64,000 nucleotides of DNA from Uliginosibacterium gangwonense DSM 18521 (GCF_000373965.1 NZ_KB892834.1:364600-428599), one strand, 5' to 3'. Shown: positions 17,956 to 28,683, numbered from the stretch's first letter. Made by a program: numbers and translations. Notes: a model not told the origin generated them from the sequence alone.

Positions 17956-19098
17956 ATGGAACCTCAAGTTGAATCACATCCGGTCGAACAGCCGACGCAT
18001 GCGACGACCAAAAAACAGGGCCCACGCGGTGTACGTGTGACACGCCTGGGCGTTGCCGTGTTGGGCGTGGCAGTGGCTTTGCTCGCCTGGAACGGCTACC
18101 GCACTCACGAAGAACTGACGCAGTTGCGTGGCGAACTCTCGCGCCGCTTTGCCGAAGGCGATGGCGTGGCCCGTGACGCACAGGTGCTAGCGCAGAAGAA
18201 CCAGGGCAATATCGACCAGCTCCAGAGCCGCCTGGGCGGTATCGATGCCAAGTTGCAGGAGTCCCAAGGCCAGTATTCCGAACTGGAATCCATGTACTTG
18301 GAATTCTCCCATGCCCGGGATGACCGCTCACTCTCCGAGATTGAACAGGCGCTGACCATCGCCTCCCAGCAATTGCAGCTGGCAGGTAACGTGCCTGCCG
18401 CGATTGCGGCACTCCAGGCGGCGGACAATCGTCTGGCGATCATGGATCAGGCGCGCGTGTTACCCTTGCGCAAACTCATCGCCCGCGATATCGACAAGCT
18501 CAAGGCGCTGCCGCTGGCCGATGTCACCAGCCTGTCGCTGAAGCTGGAAACCCTGATGGGGCGTATCGATGCCCTGCCTCTGGGTTTTGAACACCCGGTC
18601 ACGGCCCCCAGGGCTTCTGCCCCGGCAGCCAGCCCTGCCCGCAGCGGCAAGAACGCCAAGGCAGGCAAGAAGGAAGCTGCACCTGCCGCCACACAATCCA
18701 ACCCTGTGGTGAGCACCCCTGAGAGCCCCAACGCCTTCACCGGCTTCTTTGAAGATCTGTGGGACGACTTCCGTACCCTGATCCGCATTGAGCGCATGGA
18801 TCGGCCTGACCCCGTCCTGCTGGCCCCCACCCAGGCGGCCTACCTGCGTGAAAACGTTCGTTTGCGTCTGCTCTCCGCCAGGCTGGCGCTTTTGCAGCGC
18901 GATGGCCGCATGTTTGGCGAAGATATCCGCCAGGCACGCAGCTGGCTGGAACGCTATTTCGACACCAATGCCAAGCCTGTCGCAGATCTGCTGGCCGACC
19001 TGAGGAATATGGAAAACGCCCAGCTTTCGATGGCCTTGCCATCGCTGGAAGCGACCACCTCGGCCCTGCAAAGCCTCAAGCTGAGCGGCAAGCGCTAA
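17956..19098 (+). CDS. hemX: HemX family membrane protein
   Basis: A 380-residue protein with a short cytoplasmic tail, one membrane anchor (about residues 30-47, LGVAVLGVAVALLAW) and a large, mostly helical periplasmic part. A coiled-coil region (50-130) is followed by the DUF513/HemX domain (ESMYLEFSHARDDRSLSEIEQALTIASQQL), with a low-complexity Ala/Pro/Lys insert at about 215-255. HemX sits between hemD and hemY in proteobacteria. It was once labelled a uroporphyrinogen methyltransferase, but no SAM-binding motif is seen; its exact role in heme synthesis is unknown. Confidence 0.9.
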   Translation: MEPQVESHPVEQPTHATTKKQGPRGVRVTRLGVAVLGVAVALLAWNGYRTHEELTQLRGELSRRFAEGDGVARDAQVLAQKNQGNIDQLQSRLGGIDAKLQESQGQYSELESMYLEFSHARDDRSLSEIEQALTIASQQLQLAGNVPAAIAALQAADNRLAIMDQARVLPLRKLIARDIDKLKALPLADVTSLSLKLETLMGRIDALPLGFEHPVTAPRASAPAASPARSGKNAKAGKKEAAPAATQSNPVVSTPESPNAFTGFFEDLWDDFRTLIRIERMDRPDPVLLAPTQAAYLRENVRLRLLSARLALLQRDGRMFGEDIRQARSWLERYFDTNAKPVADLLADLRNMENAQLSMALPSLEATTSALQSLKLSGKR

Positions 19099-19108
19099 GA
19101 GAGCCGGT

Positions 19109-20281
19109 ATGAAACTGATACTCTGGATTCTTGGGCTTTTCACCCTGGCTGTCGGGCTGGCCTTGTTGGCCAGCTACAACGATGCCTATGCGCTGTTCGT
19201 CTGGTCGCCGTACCGCGTGCAGATTTCCATCAACCTGTTGGCGCTGCTCACGGTTGCCGTCTTCGCCGGTCTGTATGCGCTGACCCGTGCGGTGGCTCAT
19301 ACGCTGGCCCTGCCTGCCGCCGTCGCGGCCTTCCGGCGGGAACGTCGGCTCACCAATGCGGCCCATGCCCTGTGCGATTCTGCCCGGCTGTTCTACGAAG
19401 GGCGCTTTGGTCAGGCCTTGCGGCAGGCCGAAAAATCCTACCCAGACGTGGCCTATCCAGGCATCGCCGCCCTGCTGGCCGCCCGGGCTGCGCATGCCAT
19501 GCACAATGCCGACACCCGTAGCCGCTGGCTCAATGAAGCCAGCAAGCATGACAAGGAGTTGCGCTACGCCCGCCTGATGCTCGAAGCAGAACTCGCCACG
19601 GCAGACCGGCGCTACGAAGACGCGGCCCAGATTCTGGAAGTTTTGCGCAGCCACGGCCAGCGCCATATCGCCACGCTGCGCCTGTCCTTGCAAGTTGAGC
19701 AGGGGCGCGGGCGTTGGGATGAAGTGGCGCGGCTGGCCCGCCAGTTGCGCAAGTACAGCGCCTTGTCACCCGATCAGGCCGCCCCCTTGATCCGTCGCGC
19801 TGCGATTGAGCAGTTGCGCGAGGCGGAAGGTGACCTCCCCGGCCTGCAGCGGGTCTGGCAATCACTGCCTACCGCAGACCGGAGTGACCCAGGCTTCCTC
19901 GCCCGCGCAGTGCCCTATCTGATCGGCGCGGGGGATGAGGAACTGGCCCACACGGTGATCGAAGAAACACTCAAAGAGAACTGGGAATCCGATCTGGCTG
20001 CCTTGTATGGCCGCTGCAAATCCAAGGACTTGCGTGCCCAACTGGCGGCGGCGGAATCCTGGCTGCGTGAGCACCCGGATGACGCCAGCCTGCTCCTGAC
20101 CCTGGGGCGCCTGTGCCTGCGTGGTCAGCTCTGGGGCAAGGCGCAGAGCTACTTTGAGGCTTCGCTGTCGATTGCGCCATCCCGTTCGGCCCACCTGGAA
20201 CTGGCCCGGCTGGCCGAGAACCTGGAGCAGACAGAGCAGGCCAATATGCACTACAAGGAAGCCGCAGCGCTGGGGGCATGA
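19109..20281 (+). CDS. hemY: HemY protein, TPR-containing
   Basis: A 390-residue inner-membrane protein with two N-terminal membrane segments (residues about 2-22 and 40-60) followed by helical TPR-like repeats reaching the C-terminus (for example HPDDASLLLTLGRLCLRGQLWGKAQSYFEASL). This is the proteobacterial HemY, unrelated to Bacillus protoporphyrinogen oxidase of the same name. It is the last gene of the hemCDXY cluster, 10 bp after hemX. A role as scaffold or quality-control partner in late heme synthesis is supposed for the family. About 150 bp without a recognisable feature follow before ybeY. Confidence 0.92.
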   Translation: MKLILWILGLFTLAVGLALLASYNDAYALFVWSPYRVQISINLLALLTVAVFAGLYALTRAVAHTLALPAAVAAFRRERRLTNAAHALCDSARLFYEGRFGQALRQAEKSYPDVAYPGIAALLAARAAHAMHNADTRSRWLNEASKHDKELRYARLMLEAELATADRRYEDAAQILEVLRSHGQRHIATLRLSLQVEQGRGRWDEVARLARQLRKYSALSPDQAAPLIRRAAIEQLREAEGDLPGLQRVWQSLPTADRSDPGFLARAVPYLIGAGDEELAHTVIEETLKENWESDLAALYGRCKSKDLRAQLAAAESWLREHPDDASLLLTLGRLCLRGQLWGKAQSYFEASLSIAPSRSAHLELARLAENLEQTEQANMHYKEAAALGA

Positions 20282-20435
20282 GGCAGCAGCAACAATCCCC
20301 CAGGCAAGGGCTGCCAAGGCCCCTGCGGTGACAAGGAAAACATCGCTTTGCCCCCTGCCCCACCTCTTTGGATGTTTGACTTCTGCCCACCAAGTGCGGG
20401 ATCATCGGCAGCATTCTTGATCCTGCACATTCCAA

Positions 20436-20909
20436 ATGCCTATACCCAATCAGGACGCCAAGCCTGTTCGGCGGCTTGATCTGTCCGTCCGGTACACCTT
20501 CAAGGCGGATAAGCAACCCACGCGGGCGCAGATCCGCCAGTGGGTGCGTGCGGTTGAGCCCGGTGCCGCCCAGGTGGCGATCTGCTTTGTCGACACCGCC
20601 GAAGGGCGGGAGTTGAATGCCAACTATCGCCACAAGGATTACGCCACCAATGTGCTTTCTTTCCCTTACGAGACCGAACCGGTCCTGATGGGGGACTTGG
20701 TGCTGTGCTGGCCCGTGGTGGAGCGTGAGGCACTGGATCAGGGCAAATCGCTTGAAACCCACACCGCGCACCTCATCATCCACGGCATGCTCCACCTGCA
20801 AGGTTGGGATCACGAAACCGATGAGGAAGCCGAGCAGATGGAGGCCGAGGAACGTGAAATCATGGCGGCGCTGGGCTTGCCCGACCCCTACGCCCTGGAT
20901 GGGCACTAA
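20436..20909 (+). CDS. ybeY: endoribonuclease YbeY
   Basis: A 157-residue zinc-dependent ribonuclease that acts in 16S rRNA maturation and ribosome quality control. The metal-binding motif [11 protein letters not shown] (116-126, H-x3-H-x5-H) is intact, preceded by the typical [18 protein letters not shown] (61-78). It keeps its usual neighbour corC/ybeX downstream, but the phoH gene that normally precedes it is absent here. Confidence 0.96.
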   Translation: MPIPNQDAKPVRRLDLSVRYTFKADKQPTRAQIRQWVRAVEPGAAQVAICFVDTAEGRELNANYRHKDYATNVLSFPYETEPVLMGDLVLCWPVVEREALDQGKSLETHTAHLIIHGMLHLQGWDHETDEEAEQMEAEEREIMAALGLPDPYALDGH

Positions 20910-20953
20910 CCGCGTGCCAAAGCCTTTGGCCGAATTCTTGCTAAATCCCTTTC

Positions 20954-21787
20954 ATGGAACCTGACAGTAGTCGCCCCACACTCGTAGACCGTCTGATCGC
21001 CCTGCTCGGGCGTGAGCCTGAGGGGCGTGAAACCCTCATGCAGCAATTGCATACTGCGTTTGAACGACACGTGTTCGATGCCGATGCACTCTTCATCATC
21101 GAAGGGGCGCTGAACGTATCGGACATCCAGGTGCGCGATGTGATGATCCCGCGTGCCCGCATGGATGTGGTGCATCTGGATGACAAGATCGAAGATGTCA
21201 TCGAATTTGCCATGCGCACCGCCCACTCCCGCTTTCCCGTGGTGGGGAACGACAAGGACGACGTGCTGGGCATCCTGCTGGCCAAGGATTTGCTGCGTGC
21301 CGTGGGCAAAACACAATTCCAACTCCGCGAAGTGCTGCGCCCCGCCGTCTTCATCCCCGAGAGCAAGCGCCTGAATGTGTTGCTGCGCGAATTCCGCATC
21401 AGCCACAACCATATGGCCCTGGTGGTGGATGAGTATGGCGGCATCTCCGGCCTGATCACGATTGAGGACGTGCTGGAGCAGATCGTCGGCGATATTGAGG
21501 ACGAATACGATTTCGACGAGACCGCCGGAAACATCGTGGCCGATCAGCTTGGGCGCTATCGCGTCAAGGCAGGCACCGACATCGCGTCCTTCAACGAGTC
21601 CTTTGGTTGCCAGATCGAATCCAGCGAGGTGGATACGATAGGCGGGCTGGTCATCGCCCACCTCGGCCACGTGCCTCAACGGGGCGAAAGTGTGGTGATC
21701 GACGGCCTGGGCTTCAAGGTTCTGCGGGCCGATGGCCGCCGTGTGCTGACCCTGCTGGTCGAACGCATCCCCGTAGAGGATGCCTAG
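20954..21787 (+). CDS. corC: CorC/HlyC-family CBS-domain protein (YbeX)
   Basis: A soluble 277-residue protein with two CBS domains (about residues 60-185, VSDIQVRDVMIPRARMDVV and FRISHNHMALVVDEYGGISGLITIEDVLEQIVGDIEDEYD) and a C-terminal CorC/HlyC domain (about 195-275). YbeX has been linked to magnesium or cobalt efflux and to ribosome metabolism. It follows ybeY by 44 bp and normally precedes lnt directly; here a gene on the opposite strand is inserted between them. Confidence 0.93.
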   Translation: MEPDSSRPTLVDRLIALLGREPEGRETLMQQLHTAFERHVFDADALFIIEGALNVSDIQVRDVMIPRARMDVVHLDDKIEDVIEFAMRTAHSRFPVVGNDKDDVLGILLAKDLLRAVGKTQFQLREVLRPAVFIPESKRLNVLLREFRISHNHMALVVDEYGGISGLITIEDVLEQIVGDIEDEYDFDETAGNIVADQLGRYRVKAGTDIASFNESFGCQIESSEVDTIGGLVIAHLGHVPQRGESVVIDGLGFKVLRADGRRVLTLLVERIPVEDA

Positions 21788-21796
21788 ACGGCAGTT

Positions 21797-22363
21797 CTAG
21801 CCGCGAATGTCCTGCCACAGACGCAGTCTTTCTGCGTCATCCGCGTAGATGCCCAGCCGCTCAAACAGGGTCATCGAAAAATCCACGAAGGCCCGCCCCT
21901 TGGCGGTGATGAGCTGGCGATCCGCTACCACCCTTTCCTCACGGTAATGCTTGCGGGGGAAGGGGTCGGCAATCCCGGCGCGGACAGCAGACTCTGGCGT
22001 GCAGGTGGTGGTATAGGTGTGGGTATCGAGCAGGCCGGCACGCGCCAGATAGTGGGGGCCGTTGCAGATGGCAGCGATGATCCAGCCCTTGGCATACCCC
22101 GTCTGGATCAGCTCAAGGATGCCAGGTTCAGGCGGCTGAATCGGGCCGCCGGGGATGATGAGCGCGTCCACGTCTTCAAAGGCCATCGCCCCCTGCACGG
22201 TGGCATCCGGCATGAAGCCCAGCCCGGACTCACTTCGGACCACCTCGCGGCGATACGCCACCCCCACAATCTCGCGCTGCCCGACCTGACGGAACTTATG
22301 GAAGGCCAGGGTGATCTCAAAATCGGCGAAATTGTCGTAATAGAAACACACTATCTTGCTCAT
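21797..22363 (-). CDS. DJ-1/PfpI family protein
   Basis: A 188-residue DJ-1/PfpI-superfamily protein. The nucleophile elbow reads AAICNGPHYLARAGLL with Cys near residue 103, preceded by DVDALIIPGGP. Members include glyoxalase-like, chaperone and amidase-type enzymes, and no subgroup can be assigned. The ATG at 22363 (MSKIVCFYYDNFADFEI) is preferred to an upstream start at 22405 because the family begins this way. The gene sits in inverse orientation between corC and lnt, which are normally adjacent, and ends 10 bp after the corC stop. Confidence 0.85.
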   Translation of the reverse strand: MSKIVCFYYDNFADFEITLAFHKFRQVGQREIVGVAYRREVVRSESGLGFMPDATVQGAMAFEDVDALIIPGGPIQPPEPGILELIQTGYAKGWIIAAICNGPHYLARAGLLDTHTYTTTCTPESAVRAGIADPFPRKHYREERVVADRQLITAKGRAFVDFSMTLFERLGIYADDAERLRLWQDIRG

Positions 22364-22488
22364 GGTCGGATATTCCCGCATTTGCACACCACGCTCAAGG
22401 GGCAAAATCGCAATCCACCGACAATCGTCACATCAACTCTACAAACCTCCTATACAGTACGGGCTTCCTCCGGTTTCACCACTCAACC

Positions 22489-23985
22489 ATGCAACGATTG
22501 CTCATTGCCCTGCTGGCCGGGGCGGCCAGTGTGTTTGCCTTTGCCCCCTTCGGCGTCTGGCCGCTGGCCTTTGTCTGTCTGGCGCTGCTGTGGTGGGCCA
22601 TCGATGGCGTGTCCACGCGGCGGGCGTTTGCCACCGGCCTCGTCTGGGGCATCGGAGCGTTTTGTGCCGGAGTCGGCTGGCTGTATGTGGCCCTGCATCG
22701 CTACGGTGGCATCCCGGCCCCCATTTCGGCATTCATGCTCTTGCTGTTCTGCTCCTATCTGGCACTCTACCCCGCCCTGGCGGCCGGGCTGTATGCACGC
22801 CTGCGGCGCGACAACCTTTGGTTTGACAGCACCCTGGCCGCCGCTGGGTGGACCGCAGGGGAACTGCTGCGCGGCACCATCTTTACCGGTTTCCCCTGGC
22901 TGGCCATCGGCTACACCCAGACTTCCCCCAGCCCGCTGGCAGGCTGGGCGCCGATCTTCGGCGTGTATGGCTTGAGCTTCCTGCTCGCCGCCATGGCCGC
23001 CCTGCTGGCAATGCTGGTCAAGGTGTGGCGCACGCAAACGGCAGACCGCCTGCGTCTGCTGTGCTGGCCCGTGGTGGCATTGCTGGTTGTGCTGGTGGCC
23101 GGTGGCGGGCTGCGCTGGGTGGCCTGGACGCAGCCACAAGGCAAGCCGATTGAAGTGGCGCTGCTGCAAACCAACATTCCCCAAGACCTGAAGTGGCAGC
23201 CCGAGCAGTTGATGCAGTGGCTGAATCTGAATTACTCGATGGTGGACAAGCAGCAACAGGCGCGCCTTGTCGTACTACCGGAAACCACGCTGCCCTTGCT
23301 GATCGAGCACCTGCCCCAAGGCTATCTGGATGCCATGCGCGAATCCGTTGCCAAGCATGGCGCCGACCTCATCTTTGGCGTTTTCACCCGCGATGGCAAA
23401 AAGATCTACAACAGCGCGGCCAGCCTGGGCACCGCGCCCGAGCAGGTCTACCACAAGAGCCATCTGGTGCCGTTTGGCGAATACTCCCCGCCCATGTTCG
23501 ACTGGTTCTACCAACTGGCCAGCATTCCCATGTCTGACCAGACCCGGGGCGCCAAGGATCAGGCCCCGATACAGATCGACGGGCAGCAGATTGCCATCAA
23601 CATCTGCTACGAAGACGTGTTTGGCGAAGAACTCCTGCATGCCGTTCCCAAGGCGGGGCTGTTGCTGAATATGTCGAATCTGGCCTGGTATGGCGACTCC
23701 CACGCCCAGCCTCAGCATTTGCAGATGGCCCGGATGCGGGCGATGGAAACCGGGCGCCCGATGCTGCGCGCCACCAACACGGGCATGACCGCCGTGGTCG
23801 CCCCGGATGGCACCGTCACCAGCGTGTTGCCCGCATTCACCGCAGGCGCCCTGCAACAGAACGTGACCGGCTACACCGGGCTGACGCCCTATGTGCGCTG
23901 GGCCAACTGGCCGGTGATCGCATGGGTCATCGGCATGCTGGGGTTTGCATGCTTACCCAAGCGTAAAACCGCTCAGGCCACCTGA
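22489..23985 (+). CDS. lnt: apolipoprotein N-acyltransferase
   Basis: A 498-residue inner-membrane enzyme that adds the third acyl chain to the N-terminal Cys of lipoproteins. Six or seven membrane segments fill the first 200 residues, followed by a periplasmic nitrilase-type domain and a final C-terminal helix. The catalytic triad is visible in LPETTLP (Glu), KSHLVPFGEY (Lys) and INICYEDVFGEE (Cys). Its stop overlaps the convergent DUF3291 gene by 13 bp. Confidence 0.96.
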   Translation: MQRLLIALLAGAASVFAFAPFGVWPLAFVCLALLWWAIDGVSTRRAFATGLVWGIGAFCAGVGWLYVALHRYGGIPAPISAFMLLLFCSYLALYPALAAGLYARLRRDNLWFDSTLAAAGWTAGELLRGTIFTGFPWLAIGYTQTSPSPLAGWAPIFGVYGLSFLLAAMAALLAMLVKVWRTQTADRLRLLCWPVVALLVVLVAGGGLRWVAWTQPQGKPIEVALLQTNIPQDLKWQPEQLMQWLNLNYSMVDKQQQARLVVLPETTLPLLIEHLPQGYLDAMRESVAKHGADLIFGVFTRDGKKIYNSAASLGTAPEQVYHKSHLVPFGEYSPPMFDWFYQLASIPMSDQTRGAKDQAPIQIDGQQIAINICYEDVFGEELLHAVPKAGLLLNMSNLAWYGDSHAQPQHLQMARMRAMETGRPMLRATNTGMTAVVAPDGTVTSVLPAFTAGALQQNVTGYTGLTPYVRWANWPVIAWVIGMLGFACLPKRKTAQAT

Positions 23986-24434
23986 CCCGCCGCAGGCGGT
24001 GGAAAAGCCTGACTGAAATTAAAAGCCCGTTGCGAAGGGCCGTTGCTGCGTAGAAAATCCAGACGCTCAGCGGCCTCAGCAACCGTCGGCACATGCGCCT
24101 GGGGCACCCACCATAATGCCGCATACGCGTCCTGCATACGTTCAAACCACTCACGGCGCCGCTTCATAATCTCCACGTGTGCAGACTTGAAGGCATACTC
24201 CTTGAGAGAAGCAACATCCTGCCACACCGATAGATTCACCAAAACCTTATCGCCAAAAGGTCTTATGGCGGTAGCATCCCCCTCTTCATCCCGGAGTCTC
24301 CAGATAAATCCGGGGAACGCCTCGGCCAGATAATTGATACGGTCAAGATTAGCCACGAAGTCGGCCATGACAGGTGATTCGAGCGAGTCTCGCATGGTGG
24401 CGATATTCAGTTGGGCAAGATGATAGGTGGTCAT
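23973..24434 (-). CDS. DUF3291-type monooxygenase-fold protein
   Basis: A 153-residue protein that opens YHLAQLNIATMRDSLESPVMADFVANLDRIN and contains NLSVWQDVASLKEYAFKSAH and WFERMQDAYAALWWVP. This pattern is of the DUF3291 family, a dimeric ferredoxin-like fold resembling antibiotic biosynthesis monooxygenases. No function is known. It is convergent with lnt and overlaps it by 13 bp. Confidence 0.8.
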   Translation of the reverse strand: MTTYHLAQLNIATMRDSLESPVMADFVANLDRINYLAEAFPGFIWRLRDEEGDATAIRPFGDKVLVNLSVWQDVASLKEYAFKSAHVEIMKRRREWFERMQDAYAALWWVPQAHVPTVAEAAERLDFLRSNGPSQRAFNFSQAFPPPAAGQVA

Positions 24435-24510
24435 GTTGAAGACTCTGTTTTGATTTGTGATGATGGATCAATGCATCCATCTTCTTATCATACGTCAGCT
24501 CCCAGCAATC

Positions 24511-25434
24511 CTATCTGGCTGGGGACTTGCCAACAGTGTCTTTTAATTCGGCGTGCAGTGTCTCCCACCAATAGGGGTCATCCAGCGGCGCCAGGGCGGA
24601 GAGTTCCGGGTTGCCCAGTTCAAACACCCGGCGCCCGGTAATGTGGACGCCAGCCAGCACGGCTTTTTTGTAGGCCTGATAGCGGCGCTCGAATTCCCCG
24701 CTGCGGCGCAGGCGCATCAGGCCGTCTTCAATGCGGTGGGCCATCTGGCGGCCCGCCTCGGTACGCGGTACAAAAAAGTAACGCGGCATGGGGTAGTGCA
24801 ACAGCAGATCTTTCTCCACCACCAACTCCGGCATGGCATCAGCATGTGCCTTCAATTCCGCACCCACCTCATTGATGCCCCGAGAGAGCAGATCAAAACG
24901 CTTGGCCGTGAGCATGCGGAAGAGGTTCTCGTAATTCTCCTGCAATTCCAGCGGAAACCCCAACTGGGCCATGATCCGCGCATCGGTCCACTGGGGCGAC
25001 ATGCCCTGGCGGAAGTGCTTGAGTTCATCGAGTTTATGCACCTTGCTCAAAGCCGCCTGGGATTCCTTGCGGATCATGAAGATGCGAAACCCCAGCAGCC
25101 CCTTGTCGAGTGGGATGGAGATGGGTAACAGGCGCCGTTCCAGGTCCAGGTTGGTCGCCCGGGCCACGATGTTGACGCGCCCCTTGCCGGTTTCTACCTC
25201 GGCGATGGCCCGGCTATAGTTCATCGGGGCGTCGTAGGCACTCAGGTGGTAGGGGCCGAAACGATCCTGGTTCGCCGCCAGGGCGGCATCCAACAATTCC
25301 CAATAATAGGTGTGGCGTTGGTCATCGGGGTTCTCCGGCGCCGGATAGACAAAACTGGTCGCCCCTTGGGCAAACACGCTTCTGGCGGCAAAAAGCAGCA
25401 GAAAAACCACGATAAGGCGTCGGAAATTACACAC
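24511..25434 (-). CDS. periplasmic solute-binding-like protein
   Basis: A 307-residue protein with a Sec signal peptide (residues 1-22, IVVFLLLFAARSVFA) and a type 2 periplasmic-binding fold resembling amino-acid-binding proteins, but divergent. No transporter permease or ATPase adjoins it, so it may be an orphan sensor or binding protein. It is divergent from glyQ, with 205 bp between them in which no clear operator was seen. The ligand cannot be inferred. Confidence 0.7.
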   Translation of the reverse strand: MCNFRRLIVVFLLLFAARSVFAQGATSFVYPAPENPDDQRHTYYWELLDAALAANQDRFGPYHLSAYDAPMNYSRAIAEVETGKGRVNIVARATNLDLERRLLPISIPLDKGLLGFRIFMIRKESQAALSKVHKLDELKHFRQGMSPQWTDARIMAQLGFPLELQENYENLFRMLTAKRFDLLSRGINEVGAELKAHADAMPELVVEKDLLLHYPMPRYFFVPRTEAGRQMAHRIEDGLMRLRRSGEFERRYQAYKKAVLAGVHITGRRVFELGNPELSALAPLDDPYWWETLHAELKDTVGKSPAR

Positions 25435-25639
25435 AATCTCTACAGACCATAAGCAGAATCAGATACAGACAGGATGGTAGTCGATACGTTCTGGAAGCGG
25501 CCGCCGAACGTCAGATCGCACGAAGTGACGCAGAGGCATGCGAATTACGCGACGAAGTGGTGCACTTGTCTGTAAAATCACAGGCTTTCCGATTATCGTG
25601 CCGGGCGCCGCTGAGGCGCTGCGGGTTGAGCCTCCGACC

Positions 25640-26581
25640 ATGAGCACCAAACCTAGCTTTCAGGACATCATCCTCAAGCTCCAGTCTTACTGGGGCAGCC
25701 GTGGCTGCGCGCTGTTGCAGCCTTACGATATGGAAGTCGGCGCGGGCACCAGCCACACTGCCACCTTCTTGCGCGCCATCGGCCCCGAGCCCTGGCGTGC
25801 GGCCTACGTGCAACCCAGCCGCCGCCCCAAGGACGGCCGCTACGGCGAAAACCCCAACCGGATGCAGCACTACTACCAGTTCCAGGTGGTGCTCAAGCCC
25901 GCGCCGGAAAACATCCTCGACCTCTACCTGGGTTCGCTGGAAGCGCTGGGCTTTGACCTGAAAAAGAACGACGTGCGCTTCGTGGAAGACGACTGGGAAA
26001 ACCCCACGCTGGGCGCTTGGGGCCTGGGCTGGGAAGTCTGGCTCAACGGCATGGAAGTCACCCAGTTCACCTACTTCCAGCAAGTGGGCGGCATTGACTG
26101 CAAGCCGATCACCGGGGAAATCACCTACGGGATCGAACGGCTGGCCATGTACCTGCAAGGGGTGGAGAACGTCTTCGATCTGGTGTGGACGACCTGGGAA
26201 GAGAATGGTCAAACCCGCGTGCTCAAGTACGGCGATGTGTTCCACCAGAACGAAGTGGAGCAGTCCACCTACAACTTCGAGCACAGCAATGCCGAAGCCC
26301 TGTTCCGCCACTTTGGCGACTACGAGGGCAACGCCAAGCATTTGATGGAACAGAAGCTGGCCCTGCCCGCTTACGAACAGGTGCTCAAGGCTGCGCACAC
26401 CTTTAACCTGCTGGATGCGCGCGGCGCAATCTCGGTGACCGAGCGTGCCGCCTACATTGGCCGCATCCGCAACCTGGCCCGCAGCGTGGCCGCTGCCTAT
26501 CTGGAAAGCCGCGAACGCCTGGGCTTCCCGATGGCACCACGCGAATGGGTGGCAGACCTCCCCAAGAAGGAGGCAGAGTAA
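25640..26581 (+). CDS. glyQ: glycyl-tRNA synthetase alpha subunit
   Basis: The 313-residue catalytic subunit of the bacterial alpha2beta2 glycyl-tRNA synthetase. Class II signatures are seen in [54 protein letters not shown] and [25 protein letters not shown]. The ATG at 25640 begins [10 protein letters not shown] as in relatives, so the upstream in-frame start at 25538 is rejected. glyS follows after two bases. Confidence 0.97.
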   Translation: MSTKPSFQDIILKLQSYWGSRGCALLQPYDMEVGAGTSHTATFLRAIGPEPWRAAYVQPSRRPKDGRYGENPNRMQHYYQFQVVLKPAPENILDLYLGSLEALGFDLKKNDVRFVEDDWENPTLGAWGLGWEVWLNGMEVTQFTYFQQVGGIDCKPITGEITYGIERLAMYLQGVENVFDLVWTTWEENGQTRVLKYGDVFHQNEVEQSTYNFEHSNAEALFRHFGDYEGNAKHLMEQKLALPAYEQVLKAAHTFNLLDARGAISVTERAAYIGRIRNLARSVAAAYLESRERLGFPMAPREWVADLPKKEAE

Positions 26582-26583
26582 TC

Positions 26584-28683
26584 ATGAACAAGAATCTTCT
26601 CGTTGAGCTGTTTGTTGAAGAACTCCCGCCCAAGGCTCTGAAGCGCCTGGGTGAAGCGTTTTCCGGCGTGTTGGCTGATAGCCTCAAGGCACAGGGGCTG
26701 GCCGCTGCGGATGCTGTCGTCACCAGTTTCGCCTCGCCCCGCCGCTTGGCGGTACAGGTGGCGAATGTGGCAGATCGCGCCGCTGACAAGCCGATCTCGC
26801 AAAAGCTGATGCCCGTGGCCGTGGGGCTGGACGCCAATGGTGCGGCCACCCCGGCGCTACTCAAGAAGCTTGCTTCGCTGGGTGCGGACGCGAGTGCCGT
26901 GGCGGGCCTCAAGCATGTGGGCGAAGGCAAGGCCGAGGCGCTGTTCTTTGACTCCGTACAACCGGGCGTGGCCCTGGCTGCCGGGCTGCAAAAAGCCCTG
27001 GAGGAAGCACTCACCAAGCTTCCCATCCCCAAGGTGATGGGCTACCAGTTGCAAGACGGCTGGACCACCGTCAGTTTCGTGCGCCCTGCTCACAAACTGA
27101 TCGCCCTGCATGGGGCTGATGTGGTGGATATCGCCGTGCTGGGCCTGAAGGCCGGGCGTGAAACGCTGGGGCACCGCTTTGAAGCGGCCAAGCCTGTAGT
27201 GTCGATCAAGGATGCCGACAGCTACGCCGCCCAGTTGCGTGAAGAAGGTGCGGTGATCGCCAGCTTTGCCGAACGCCGCGCCGAAATCGTCCGCCAGATT
27301 GCTACCGCAGCCGCCAAGGTGGGCGGTGGGGCGCGTGCCATTGAAGACGAAGCCCTGCTCGACGAAGTCACCGCACTGGTTGAACGCCCGAATGTGGTGA
27401 TTGGCCAGTTCGAGACGGAATTCCTGGCCGTGCCGCAGGAATGTCTGATCCTCACCATGAAGGCCAACCAGAAGTATTTCCCGCTGCTGGATACCGCTGG
27501 CAAGCTCACCAACAAGTTCCTGATCGTCTCCAACATCCGCCCTGATGACGCCAGTGCTGTGATCCAGGGGAATGAACGCGTGGTGCGCCCGCGCTTGGCT
27601 GATGCGAAGTTCTTCTTTGACCAGGATCGCAAGAAGTCGCTCGCCTCCCGCGTTGAGGGGCTGGCCAAGGTGGTCTATCACAACAAGCTCGGCACTCAGG
27701 GCGAGCGCATGGAACGCGTGCGTGCCATTGCCCGCGCCATTGCCGCCAAGCTGGGCGTGGATGCCCAGGCAGCCGACACCGCCGCTCAATTGGCGAAGGC
27801 CGACCTGCTCACCGACATGGTGGGTGAATTCCCCGAGCTGCAAGGCATCATGGGCGGCTACTACGCCAAGCATGATGGCCTGGGCGAGGTGGTGGCCGAC
27901 GCGATTGAAGACCACTACAAGCCTCGCTTTGCGGGCGACGCGTTGCCGCGTAACCCGGTGGGTGTGGTCGTGGCGCTGGCCGACAAGCTCGAAACCCTGG
28001 TGGGGATGTTCGGCATCGGCCAGATTCCGACAGGCGACAAAGACCCGTTTGCACTGCGCCGCCACGCGCTGGGCGTGATCCGCATGCTCATTGAAGGTGA
28101 CCTGCCCCTGTCGCTGGAAGCATTGCTGCAGGAAGCAGCCGGTGCATTTGGCGGCCTGATCAAGGATGCCACCCCGGCGCTGGCCGATTTCATCTTCGAC
28201 CGCCTCGCTGGCAGCCTGCGCGAACAAGGCTACACTGCACAGGAAGTGGACGCCGTGCTGGCCCTGCGCCCGCAGCGCCTGGGTGACGTTGCCAAGCGCC
28301 TGACCGCCGTGCGCGCCTTTGCTGCCCTGCCCGAAGCGGCAGCATTGGCCGCCGCCAACAAGCGCGTGGGTAATATCCTCAAGAAGATCGAGGGTGAGCT
28401 GCCGACCGAGGTGAAGCCTGCCCTGCTTGCCGAGGACGCGGAAAAGGCGCTGTTTGCCACGCTGGGCGAAATCGCGCCGAAGGCCGACGCCGCCTACGAG
28501 GCCGGGGACTACACCGTGTCGCTGCAAGCCCTGGCCGCTTTGCGCACGCCTGTGGATGCCTTCTTTGACGCGGTGATGGTCAACGCCGAGGATGCCGCGC
28601 TGCGCGCCAACCGGCAGGCGCTGCTCAACCGCCTGTATGGGCTGATGAATCGCGTGGCCGAGCTGGCCAAGCTGTCTGCCTGA
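26584..28683 (+). CDS. glyS: glycyl-tRNA synthetase beta subunit
   Basis: The 699-residue beta subunit, needed for tRNA-Gly binding and for assembly with GlyQ. It begins [20 protein letters not shown], contains the family segment [19 protein letters not shown], and ends with a helical anticodon-binding domain ([18 protein letters not shown]-type region). The start at 26584 follows AAGGAGGCAGAGTAATC, a strong ribosome binding site overlapping the glyQ end. A weak CTCAGGG/CCCTGAG hairpin lies downstream before gmhB. Confidence 0.97.
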   Translation: MNKNLLVELFVEELPPKALKRLGEAFSGVLADSLKAQGLAAADAVVTSFASPRRLAVQVANVADRAADKPISQKLMPVAVGLDANGAATPALLKKLASLGADASAVAGLKHVGEGKAEALFFDSVQPGVALAAGLQKALEEALTKLPIPKVMGYQLQDGWTTVSFVRPAHKLIALHGADVVDIAVLGLKAGRETLGHRFEAAKPVVSIKDADSYAAQLREEGAVIASFAERRAEIVRQIATAAAKVGGGARAIEDEALLDEVTALVERPNVVIGQFETEFLAVPQECLILTMKANQKYFPLLDTAGKLTNKFLIVSNIRPDDASAVIQGNERVVRPRLADAKFFFDQDRKKSLASRVEGLAKVVYHNKLGTQGERMERVRAIARAIAAKLGVDAQAADTAAQLAKADLLTDMVGEFPELQGIMGGYYAKHDGLGEVVADAIEDHYKPRFAGDALPRNPVGVVVALADKLETLVGMFGIGQIPTGDKDPFALRRHALGVIRMLIEGDLPLSLEALLQEAAGAFGGLIKDATPALADFIFDRLAGSLREQGYTAQEVDAVLALRPQRLGDVAKRLTAVRAFAALPEAAALAAANKRVGNILKKIEGELPTEVKPALLAEDAEKALFATLGEIAPKADAAYEAGDYTVSLQALAALRTPVDAFFDAVMVNAEDAALRANRQALLNRLYGLMNRVAELAKLSA

